Below are positions 25,222 to 36,929 of a DNA stretch of 64,000 bases, piece by piece (position 1 is the first letter of the stretch; each line of letters starts with the position of its first letter). This stretch comes from Pontederia crassipes. Lineage: Eukaryota > Streptophyta > Magnoliopsida > Commelinales > Pontederiaceae. Position numbers and translations under genes: made by a program. The notes beneath the pieces were generated by a model. It was given only the letters and a program-made list of their open reading frames with translations. It was not told the DNA's origin and did no database searches. The stretch spans positions 4,049,501 to 4,113,500 of the forward strand of contig JAUKPH010000023.1 of NCBI GenBank assembly GCA_030549335.1, in the 5' to 3' direction.

Positions 25222-28200
25222 AAGATAATGCTCTTGGGGATTAGAGTCTTAGAGTTAGGTTCAAAGCTATAAGTTATAGATACTTATTACAACCTTTGGG
25301 TGTCCTAAGAGGTGATAGATCTTTAGAACTTTAACTCTATTTCAAACTGAAGTTGAACCGTTACAATCAAAGATAACGCTCTTGGGGATTAGAGTCTTAG
25401 AGTTGGGTTCAAAGCTATAAGTTATAGATACTTATTACAACCTTTGGGTGTCCTAAGAGGTGCTAGATCTTTAGAACTTTTACTCTATTTCAATCCAAAG
25501 TTGAATCGTTACAATCAATGATAAAGCTCTTGGGGATTAGAGTCTTAGAGTAAGGTTCAAAGCTATAAGTTATAGATACTTATTACAACCTTTGGGTGTC
25601 CTAAGAGATGAAAGATCTTTAGAACTTTAACTCTATTTCAAATCGAAGTTGAACCGTTACAATCAAAGATAACGCTTTTGGGGATTAGAGTCTTAGAGTT
25701 AGGTTCAAAGCTATAAGTTATAGATACTTATTACAACCTTTGGGTGTCCTAAGAGGTGATAGATCTTTAGAACTTTAACTCTATTTCAAACCGAAGTTGA
25801 ACCGTTATAATCAAAGATAACGCTCTTGGGGATTAGAGTCTTAGAGTTGGGTTCAAAGCTATAAGTTATAGATACTTATTACAACCTTTGGGTGCCCTAA
25901 GAGGTGATCGATCTTTAGAATTTTAACTCTATTTCAATCCGAAGTTGAACCGTTACAATGAAAGATAACGCTCTTGGGGATTAGAGTCTTAGAGTTGGGT
26001 TCAAAGCTATAAGTTATAGATACTTATTACAACCTTTGGGTGTCCTAAGAGGAGATAGATCTTTAGAACTTTAACTCTATTTCAAACCGAAGTTGAACCG
26101 TTACAATCAAAGATAATGCTCTTGGGGTTTGGAGTCTTAGAGTTGGGTTCAAAGCTATAAGTTATAGATACTTATTACAACCTTTGGGTGTCCTAAGAGG
26201 AGATAGATCTTTAGAATTTTAACTCTATTTCAATCCGAACTTGAATCGTTACAATCAAAGATAAAGCTCTTGGGGATTAGAGTCTTAGAGTTAGGTTCAA
26301 AGCTATAAGTTATAGATACTTATTACAACCTTTGGGTGTCCTAAGAGGTGATAGATCTTTAGAACTTTAACTCTATTTCAAACTGAAGTTGAACCGTTAC
26401 AATCAAAGATAACGCTCGTGGGGATTAGAGTCTTAGAGTTGGGTTCAAAGCTATAAGTTATAGATACTTATTACAACCTTTGGGTGTCCTAAGAGGTGCT
26501 AGATCTTTAAAACTTTAACTCTATTTCAATCCAAAGTTGAACCGTTACAATCAATGATAAAGCTCTTGGGGATTAGAGTCTTAGAGTAAGGTTCAAAGCT
26601 ATAAGTTATAGATACTTGTTACAACCTTTGGGTGTCCTAAGAGGTGACAGATCTTTAGAACTTTGACTCTATTTCAAACCGAAGTTGAACCGTTACAATC
26701 AAAGATAATGCTCTTGGGGATTAGAGTCTTAGAGTTAGGTTCAAAACTATAAGTTATAGATACTTATTACAACCTTTGGGTGCCCTAAGAGGTGATAGAT
26801 CTTTAGAACTTTAACTCTATTTCAAACTGAAGTTGAACCGTTACAATCAAAGATAACGCTCTTGGGGATTAGAGTCTTAGAGTTGGGTTCAAAGCTATAA
26901 GTTATAGATACTTATTACAACCTTTGGGTGTCCTAAGAGGAGATGGATCTTTAGAACTTTAACTCTATTTCAAACCGAAGTTGAACCGTTACAATCAAAG
27001 ATAACGCTCTTGGGGATTAGAGTCTTAGAGTTGGGTTCAAAGCTATAAGTTATAGATACTTATTACAACCTTTGGGTGTCCTAAGAGGTGCTAGATCTTT
27101 AAAACTTTAACTCTATTTCAATCCAAAGTTGAACCGTTACAATCAATGATAAAGCTCTTGGGGATTAGAGTCTTAGAGTAAGGTTCAAAGCTATAAGTTA
27201 TAGATACTTATTACAACCTTTGGGTGTCCTAAGAGGTGATAGATCTTTAGAACTTTAACTCTATTTCAAACCGAAGTTGAACCGTTACAATCAAAGATAA
27301 CGCTCTTAGGGATTAGAGTCTTAGAGTTGGGTTCAAAGCTATAAGTTATAGATACTTATTACAACTTTTGGGTGTCCTAAGAGGTGATAGATCTTTAGAA
27401 CTTTAACTCTATTTCAAACCGAAGTTGAACCGTTACAATCAAAGATAACGCTCTTGGGGATTAGAGTCTTAGAGTTAGGTTCCAAGCTATAAGTTATAGA
27501 TACTTATTACAACCTTTGGGTGTGATAAGAGGTGATAGATCTTTAGAACTTTAACTCTATTTCAATCCGAAGTTGAACCGTTACAATCAAAGATAACGCT
27601 CTTGGGGATTAGAGTCTTAGAGTTGGGTTCAAAGCTATAAGTTATAGATACTTATTACAACCTTTGGGTTCCCTAAGAGGAGATAGACCTTTAGAACTTT
27701 AACTCTATTTCAAACCGAAGTTGAACCGTTAAAATCAAAGATAACGCTCTTGGGGATTAGAGTCTTAGAGTAAGGTGCAAAGCTATACGTTATAGATACT
27801 TATTACAACCTTTGGGTGCCCTAAGAGGTGATAGAACTTTAGAACTTTAACTCTATTTCAAATCGAAGTTCAACCGTTACAATCAAAGATAACGCTCTTG
27901 GGGATTAGAGTCTTAGAGTTGGGTTCAAAGCTATAAGTTATAGATACTTATTACAACCTTTGGGTACCCTAAGAGGAGATAGACCTTTAGAACTTTAACT
28001 CTATTTCAAACCGAAGTTGAACCGTTAAAATCAAAGATAACGCTCTTGGGGATTAGAGTCTTAGAGTAAGGTGCAAAGCTATAAGTTATAGTTACTTATT
28101 ACAACCTTTGGGTGCCCTAAGAGGTGATAGAACTTTAGAACTTTAACTCTATTTCAAATCGAAGTTGAACCGTTACAATCAAACATAACGCTCTTGGGGA

Positions 28201-29957
28201 TTAGAGTCTTAGAGCTGGGTTCAAAGCTATAAGTTATAGATACTTATTACAACCTTTGGGTACCCTAAGAGGAGATAGACCTTTAGAACTTTAACTCTAT
28301 TTCAAACCGAAGTTGAACCGTTAAGATCAAAGATAACGCTCTTGGGGATTAGAGTCTTAGAGTAAGGTGCAAAGCTATAAGTTATAGATACTTATTACAA
28401 CCTTTGGGTGCCCTAAGAGGTGATAGAACTTTAGAACTTTAACTCTATTTCAAATCGAAGTTGAACCGTTACAATCAAAGATAACGCTCTTGGGGATTAG
28501 AGTCTTAGAGTGAGGTTCAAAGATATAAGTTATAGATACTTATTACAACTTTTGGGTGTCCTAAGAGGTGATTGATCTTTAGAACTTTAACTCTATTTCA
28601 ATCCGAAGTTGAACCGTTACAATCAAAGATAACGCTCTTGGGGATTATAGTCTTAGAGTTGGGTTCAAAGCTATAAGTTATATCTACTTATTACAACCTT
28701 TGCGTGTCCTAAGAGGTGATAGATCTTTATAACTTTAACTCTATTTCAAACCGAAGTTGAACCGTTACAATCAAAGATAACGCTCTTGGGGATTAGAGTC
28801 TTAGAGTTGGGTTCAAAGCTATAAGTTATAGATACTTATTACAACCTTTGGGTGCCCAAAGAGGTGATAGATCTTTAGAATTTTAACTCTATTTCAATTC
28901 GAAGTTGAACCGTTACAATCAAAGATAACGCTCTTGGGGATTAGAGTCTTAGAGTTGGGTTCAAAGCTATAAGTTATAGATACTTATTACAACCTTTGGG
29001 TGTCCTAAGAGGTGATAGATCTTTAGAACTTTAACTCTATTTCAAACCGAAGTTGAACTGTTACAATCAAAGATAACGCTCTTGGGGATTAGAGTCCTAG
29101 AGTTGGGTTCAAAGTTATAAGTTATAGATACTTATTACAACCTTTGGGTGTCCTAAGAGGTGCTAGATCTTTAGAACTTTAACTCTATTTCAATCCAAAG
29201 TTGAACCATTACAATCAATGATAAAGCTCTTGGGGATTAGAGTCTTAGAGTAAGGTTCAAAGCTATAAGTTATAGCTACTTATTACTACCTTTGGGTGTC
29301 CTAAGAGGTGATAGATCTTTAGAACTTTAACTCTATTTCAATCCGAAGTTGAACCGTTACAATCAATGATAAAGCTCTTGTGGATTATAGTCTTAGAGTA
29401 AGGTTCAAAGCTATAAGTTATAGATACTTAATACAACTTTTGGGTGTCCTAAGAGGTGATAGATCTTTAGAACTTTAACTCTATTTCAAACCGAAGTTGA
29501 ACCGTTACAATCAAAGATAACGCTCTTGGGGATTAGAGTCTTAGAGTAAGGTGCAAAGCTATAAGTTATAAATACTTATAACAACCTTTGGGTGCCCTAA
29601 GAGGTGATAGATCTTTAGAATTTTAACTCTATTTCAATACGAAGTTGAACCGTTACAATCAAAGATAACGCTCTTGGGGATTAGAGTCTTAGAGTAAGGT
29701 GCAAAGCTATAAGTTATAGATACTTATTACAACCTTTCGATGCCCTAAGAGGTGATAGATCTTTAGAAGTTTAACTCTATTTCAAATCGAAGTTGAACCG
29801 TTACAATCAAAGATAACGCTCTTGGGGATTAGAGTCTTAGAGTTGGGTTCAAAGCTATAAGTTATAGATACTTGTTACAACCTTTGGGTGTCCTAAGAGG
29901 TGACAGATCTTTAGAACTTTGACTCTATTTCAAACCGAAGTTGAACCGTTACAATCA
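25222..29957. repeat. 32-monomer HOR unit (4736 bp), copy 2
   Basis: Near-identical to 20486-25221. Differences seen are single bases, such as GGGATTATAG near 28644 for GGGATTAGAG, and CTTTCGATG near 29736 for CTTTCGGTG. Identity ends sharply at about 29958, where CAAAGATAATG is replaced by CAATGATAATG and the array continues with a block otherwise found at 40.3-41.4 kb. The copy boundary chosen is arbitrary because the duplication is tandem. Confidence 0.9.
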
Positions 29958-31060
29958 ATGATAATGCTCTTGGGGATTAGAGTCTTAGAGTTGGGTTCAA
30001 AGCTATAAGTTATAGATACTTATTACAACCTTTGGGTGTCCTAAGAGGTGCTAGATCTTTAGAACTTTAACTCTATTTCAATCCAAAGTTGAACCGTTAC
30101 AATCAATGATAAAGCTCTTGGGGATTAGAGGCTTCGAGTAAGGTTCAAAGCTATAAGTTATAGATACCTATTACAACCTTTGGGTGTCCTAAGAGGTGAT
30201 AGATCTTTAGAACTTTAACTCTATTTCAAACCGAAGTTGAACCGTTACAATCAAAGATAACGCTCTTGTGGATTAGAGTCTTATAGTTGGGTTCAAAGCT
30301 ATAAGTTATAGATACTTATTACAACCTTTGGGTGTCCTAAGAGGTGATAGATCTTTAGAACTTTAACTCTATTTCAAACCGAAGTTGAACCGTTACAATC
30401 AAAGATAACGCTCTTGGGGATTAGAGTCTTAGAGTTGGGTTCAAAGCTATAAGTTATAGATACTTATTACAACCTTTGGGTGCCCTAAGAGGTGATAGAT
30501 CTTTAGAATTTTAACTCTATTTCAATCCGAAGTTGAACCGTTACAATCAAAGATAACGCTCTTGGGGGTTAGAGTCTTAGAGTTGGGTTCAAAGCTATAA
30601 GTTATAGATACTTATTACAACCTTTGGGTGTCCTAAGAGGAGATAGATCTTTAGAACTTTAACTCTATTTCAAACCGAAGTTGAACCGTTACAATCAAAG
30701 ATAATGCTCTTGGGGATTAGAGTCTTAGAGTTGGGTTCAAAGCTATAAGTTATAGATACTTATTACAACCTTTGGGTGTCCTAAGAGGAGATAGAGCTTT
30801 AGAATTTTAACTCTATTTCAATCCGAAGTAGAACCGTTACAATCAAAGATGACGCTCTTGGGGATTAGAGTCTTAGAGTTGGGTTCAAAGCTATAAGTTA
30901 TAGATACTTATTACAACCTTTGGGTGTCCTAAGAGGAGATAGACCTTTAGAACTTTAACTCTATTTCAAACCGAAGTTGAACCGTTAAAATCAAAGATAA
31001 CGCTCTTGGGGATTAGAGTCTTAGAGTAAGGTGCAAAGCTATAAGTTATAGATACTTATT
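29958..31060. repeat. Block shared with 38.1-38.9 kb, 40.3-41.4 kb and 48.9-49.9 kb
   Basis: The rare change TTAGAGGCTTCGAG is present at 30128, 38266, 40493 and 49063. It is followed in each by GTGGATTAGAGTCTTATAG or close variants, and then by a GAGGAGATAG run. AGATAGAGC with GAAGTAGAACC occurs at 30790, 41154 and 49724, and AAGATGACG in the first two. The offset between the first and third copies is 10,365 bp (70 monomers plus 5 bp of net indels). The block is joined to different neighbours at each site, so the array is a mosaic of re-used cassettes. Confidence 0.8.
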
Positions 31061-31079
31061 ACAACCTTTGGGTGCCCTA

Positions 31080-31219
31080 AGAGGTGATAGAACTTTAACT
31101 CTATTTCAAATCGAAGTTGAACCGTTACAATCAAAGATAACGCTCTTGGGGATTAGAGTCTTAGAGTGAGGTTCAAAGATATAAGTTATAGATACTTATT
31201 ACAACTTTTGGGTGTCCTA
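31080..31219 (+). repeat. 140-bp monomer: 8-bp slippage deletion
   Basis: The GATAGAAC monomer type contains a perfect tandem pair of the 8-mer GAACTTTA at its left end, created by a T-to-A change in the AGATCT site. In this single copy one of the two units is missing, so GATAGAACTTTAACTC follows directly. It is the largest deletion in the window and is consistent with replication slippage or microhomology repair. Confidence 0.92.
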
Positions 31220-34200
31220 AGAGGTGATTGATCTTTAGAACTTTAACTCTATTTCAATCCGAAGTTGAACCGTTACAATCAAAGATAACGCTCTTGGGGA
31301 TTAGAGTCTTAGAGTTGGGTTCAAAGCTATAAGTTATATCTACTTATTACAACCTTTGGGTGTCCTAAGAGCTGATAGATCTTTATAACTTTAACTCTAT
31401 TTCAAACCGAAGTTGAACCGTTACAATCAAAGATAACGCTCTTGGGGATTAGAGTCTTAGAGTTGGGTTCAAAGTTATAAGTTATAGATACTTATTACAA
31501 CCTTTGGGTGTCCTAAGAGGTGCTAGATCTTTAGAACTTTAACTCTATTTCAATCCAAAGTTGAACCATTACAATCAATGATAAAGCTCTTGGGGATTAG
31601 AGTCTTAGAGTAAGGTTCAAAGCTATAAGTTATAGCTACTTATTACAACCTTTGGGTGTCCTAAGAGGTGAAAGATCTTTAGAACTTTAACTCTATTTCA
31701 AATCGAAGTTGAACCGTTACAATCAAAGATAACGCTCTTGAGGATTAGAGTCTTAGAGTTAGGTTCAAAGCTATAAGTTATAGATACTTATTACAACCTT
31801 TGGGTGTCCTAAGAGGTGCTAGATCTTTAGAACTTTAACTCTATTTCAATCCAAAGTTGAATCGCTACAATCAATGATAAAGCTCTTGGGGATTAGAGTC
31901 TTAGAGTAAGGTTCAAAGCTATAAGTTATAGCTACTTATTACAACCTTTGGGTGTCCTAAGAGGTGATAGATCTTTAGAACTTTAACTCTATTTCAATCC
32001 GAAGTTGAACCGTTACAATCAATGATAAAGCTCTTGGGGATTAGAGTCTTAGAGTAAGGTTCAAAGCTATAAGTTATAGATACTTATTACGACTTTTGGG
32101 TGTCCTAAGAGGTGATAGATCTTTAGAACTTTAACTCTATTTCAAACCGAAGTTGAACCGTTACAATCAAAGATAACGCTCTTGGGGATTAGAGTCTTAG
32201 AGTAAGGTGCAAAGCTATAAGTTATAAATACTTATTACCACCTTTGGGTGCCCTAAGAGGTGATAGATCTTTAGAATTTTAACTCTATTTCAATACGAAG
32301 TTGAACCGTTACAATCAAAGATAACGCTCTTGGGGATTAGAGTCTTAGAGTAAGGTGCAAAGCTATAAGTTATAGATACTTATTACAACCTTTCGGTGCC
32401 CTAAGAGGTGATAGATCTTTAGAACTTTAACTCTATTTCAAATCGAAGTTGAACCGTTACAATCAAAGATAACGCTCTTGGGGATTAGAGTCTTAGAGTT
32501 GGGTTCAAAGCTATAAGTTATAGATACTTGTTACAACCTTTGGGTGTCCTAAGAGGTGACAGATCTTTAGAACTTCGACTCTATTTCAAACCGAAGTTGA
32601 ACCGTTACAATCAAAGATAATGCTCTTGGGTATTAGAGTCTTAGAGTTAGGTTCAAAGCTATAAGTTATAGATACTTATTACAACCTTTGGGTGTCCTAA
32701 GAGGTGATAGATCTTTAGAACTTTAACTCTATTTCAAACTGAAGTTGAACCGTTACAATCACTGATAACGCTCTTGGGGATTAGAGTCTTAGAGTTGGGT
32801 TCAAAGCTATAAGTTATAGATACTTATTACAACCTTTGGGTGTCCTAAGAGGTGCTAGATCTTTAGAACTTTAACTCTATTTCAATCCAAAGTTGAATCG
32901 CTACAATCAATGATAAAGCTCTTGGGGATTAGAGTCTTAGAGTAAGGTTCAAAGCTATAAGTTATAGATACTTATTACAACCTTTGGGTGTCCTAAGAGG
33001 TGAAAGATCTTTAGAACTTTAACTCTATTTCAAATCGAAGTTGAACCGTTACAATCAAAGATAACGCTCTTGGGGATTAGAGTCTTAGAGTTAGGTTCAA
33101 AGCTATAAGTTATAGATACTTATTACAACCTTTGGGTGTCCTAAGAGGTGATAGATCTTTAGAACTTTAACTCTATTTCAAACCGTAGTTGAACCGTTAT
33201 AATCAAAGATAACGCTCTTGGGGATTAGAGTCTTAGAGTTGGGTTCAAAGCTATAAGTTATAGATACTTATTACAACCTTTGGGTGCCCTAAGAGGTGAT
33301 AGATCTTTAGAATTTTAACTCTATTTTAATCCGAAGTTGAACCGTTACAATCAAAGATAACGCTCTTGTGGATTAGAGTCTTAGAGTTGGGTTCAAAGCT
33401 ATAAGTTATAGATACTTATTACAACCTTTGGGTGTCCTAAGAGGAGATAGATCTTTATAACTTTAACTCTATTTCAAACCGAAGTTGAACCGTTACAATC
33501 AAAGATAATGCTCTTGGGGATTAGAGTCTTAGAGTTGGGTTCAAAGCTATAAGTTATAGATACTAATTACAACCTTTGGGTGTCCTAAGAGGAGATAGAT
33601 CTTTAGAATTTTAACTCTATTTCAATCCGAAGTTGAACCGTTACAATCAAAGATAACGCTCTTGGGGATTAGAGTCTTAGAGTTGGCTTCAAAGCTATAA
33701 GTTATAGATACTTATTACAACCATTGGGTGTCCTAAGGGGTGATAGATCTTTAGAACTTTAACTCTATTTCAAACTGAAGTTGAACCGTTACAATCAAAG
33801 ATAACGCTCTTGGGGATTAGAGTCTTAGAGTTGGGTTCAAAGCTATAAGTTATAGATACTTATTACAACCTTTGGGTGTCCTAAGAGGTGCTAGATCTTT
33901 AAAACTTTAACTCTATTTCAATCCAAAGTTGAACCGTTACAATCAATGATAAAGCTCTTGGGGATTAGAGTCTTAGAGTAAGGTTTAAAGCTATAAGTTA
34001 TAGATACTTATTACAACCTTTGGGTGTCCTAAGAGGTGATAGATCTTTAGAACTTTAACTCTATTTCAAACCGAAGTTGAACCATTACAATCAAAGATAA
34101 CGCTCTTGGGGATTAGAGTCTTAGAGTTGGGTTCAAAGCTATAAGTTATAGATACTTATTACAACCTTTGGGTGTCCTAAGAGGTGCTAGATCTTTAGAA

Positions 34201-34771
34201 CTTTAACTCTATTTCAATCCAAAGTTGAACCGTTACAATCAATGATAAAGCTCTTGGGGATTAGAGTCTTAGAGTAAGGTTCAAAGCTATAAGTTATAGA
34301 TACTTATTACAACCTTTGGGTGTCCTAAGAGGTGATAGATCTTTAGAACTTTAACTCTATTTCAAACCGAAGTTGAACCGTTACAATCAAAGATAACGCT
34401 CTTGGGGATTAGAGTCTTAGAGTTGGGTTCAAAGCTATAAGTTATAGATACTTATTACAACTTTTGGGTGTCCTAAGAGGTGATAGATCTTTAGAACTTT
34501 ACCTCTATTTCAAACCGAAGTTGAACCGTTACAATCAAAGATAACGCTCTTGGGGATTAGAGTCTTAGAGTTAGGTTCAAAGCTATAAGTTATAGATACT
34601 TATTACAACCTTTGGGTGTGATAAGAGGTGATAGATCTTTAGAACTTTAACTCTATTTCAATCCGAAGTTGAACCGTTACAATCAAAGATAACGCTCTTG
34701 GGGATTAGAGTCTTAGAGTTGGGTTCAAAGCTATAAGTTATAGATACTTATTACAACCTTTGGGTACCCTA
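31220..34771. repeat. Mixed satellite segment
   Basis: Twenty-four 148-bp monomers with recurring subtypes but no clean internal HOR. It carries relatives of the TTATAAATAC (32222), CAATACGAAG, CTTTCGGTGCC and GTGACAG monomers from the large HORs, in a similar order. It ends with the GGTGTGATAAG monomer boundary at 34617. The distance from the equivalent marker at 27521 is 48 monomers minus the 8-bp deletion, so it is a diverged, expanded continuation of the same series. No gene. Confidence 0.75.
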
Positions 34772-35658
34772 AGAGGAGATAGACCTTTAGAACTTTAACT
34801 CTATTTCAAACCGAAGTTGAACCGTTAAAATCAAAGATAACGCTCTTGGGGATTAGAGTCTTAGAGTAAGGTGCAAAGCTATAAGTTATAGATACTTATT
34901 ACAACCTTTGGGTGCCCTAAGAGGTGATAGAACTTTAGAACTTTAACTCTATTTCAAATCGAAGTTCAACCGTTACAATCAAAGATAACGCTCTTGGGGA
35001 TTAGAGTCTTAGAGTTGGGTTCAAAGCTATAAGTTATAGATACTTATTACAACCTTTGGGTACCCTAAGAGGAGATAGACCTTTAGAACTTTAACTCTAT
35101 TTCAAACCGAAGTTGAACCGTTAAAATCAAAGATACGCTCTTGGGGATTAGAGTCTTAGAGTAAGGTGCAAAGCTATAAGTTATAGATACTTATTACAAC
35201 CTTTGGGTGCCCTAAGAGGTGATAGAACTTTAGAACTTTAACTCTATTTCAAATCGAAGTTGAACCGTTACAATCAAAGATAACGCTCTTGGGGATTAGA
35301 GTCTTAGAGTTGGGTTCAAAGCTATAAGTTATAGATACTTATTACAACCTTTGGGTACCCTAAGAGGAGATAGACCTTTAGAACTTTAACTCTATTTCAA
35401 ACCGAAGTTGAACCGTTAAAATCAAAGATAACGCTCTTGGGGATTAGAGTCTTAGAGTAAGGTGCAAAGCTATAAGTTATAGATACTTATTACAACCTTT
35501 GGGTGCCCTAAGAGGTGATAGAACTTTAGAACTTTAACTCTATTTCAAATCGAAGTTGAACCGTTACAATCAAAGATAACGCTCTTGGGGATTAGAGTCT
35601 TAGAGTGAGGTTCAAAGATATAAGTTATAGATACTTATTACAACCTTTGGGTGTCCTA
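34772..35658. repeat. 296-bp dimeric HOR, three copies
   Basis: AGATAGACC-type and GATAGAAC-type monomers alternate strictly: starts at 34772, 34920, 35068, 35215, 35363 and 35511. The third monomer (35068-35214) lost one A, giving AAGATACGCTC near 35134, so its dimer is 295 bp. The AGATAGACC type carries GTTAAAATC and AAGGTGCAAAG; the other carries CAAATCGAAG. This is the clearest two-monomer periodicity in the window. Confidence 0.87.
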
Positions 35659-36929
35659 AGAGGTGATAGATCTTTAGAACTTTAACTCTATTTCAAACCG
35701 AAGTTGAACCGTTACAATCAAAGATAATGCTCTTGGGGATTAGAGTCTTAGAGTTGGGTTCAAAGCTATAAGTTATAGATACTTATTACAACCTTTGGGT
35801 GTCCTAAGAGGAGATAGATCTTTAGAATTTTAACTCTATTTCAATCCGAAGTTGAACCGTTACAATCAAAGATAAAGCTCTTGGGGATTAGAGTCTTAGA
35901 GTTAGGTTCAAAGCTATAAGTTATAGATACTTATTACAACCTTTGGGTGTCCTAAGAGGTGATAGATCTTTAGAACTTTAACTCTATTTCAAACTGAAGT
36001 TGAACCGTTACAATCAAAGATAACGCTCTTGGGGATTAGAGTCTTAGAGTTGGGTTCAAAGCTATAAGTTATAGATACTTATTACAACCTTTGGGTGTCC
36101 TAAGAGGTGCTAGATCTTTAAAACTTTAACTCTATTTCAATCCAAAGTTGAACCGTTACAATCAATGATAAAGCTCTTGGGGATTAGAGTCTTAGAGTAA
36201 GGTTCAAAGCTATAAGTTATAGATACTTATTACAACCTTTGGGTGTCCTAAGAGGTGATAGATCTTTAGAACTTTAACTCTATTTCAAACTGAAGTTGAA
36301 CCGTTACAATCAAAGATAACGCTCTTGGGGATTAGAGTCTTAGAGTTGGGTTCAAAGCTATAAGTTATAGATAGTTATTACAACCATTGGGTGTCCTAAG
36401 AGGTGCTAGATCTTTAAAACTTTAACTCTATTTCAATCCAAAGTTGAACCGTTACAATCAATGATAAAGCTCTTGGGGATTAGAGTCTTAGAGTAAGGTT
36501 CAAAGCTATAAGTTATAGATACTTATTACAATCTTTGGGTGTCCTAAGAGGTGATAGATCTTTAGAACTTTAACTCTATTTCAAACCGAAGTTGAACCGT
36601 TACAATCAAAGATAACGCTCTTGGGGATTAGTGTCTTAGAGTTGGGTTCAAAGCTATAAGTTATAGATACTTATTACAACTTTTGGGTGTCCTAAGAGGT
36701 GATAGATCTTTAGAACTTTAACTATATTTCAAACCGAAGTTGAACCGTTACAATCAAAGATAACGCTCTTGGGGATTAGAGTCTTAGAGTTGGGTTCAAA
36801 GCTATAAGTTATAGATACTTATTACAACCTTTGGGTGTCCTAAGAGGTGATAGATCTTTAGAACCGTAACTCTATTTCAATCCGAAGTTGAACCGTTATA
36901 ATCAAAGATAACGCTCTTGGGGATTAGAG

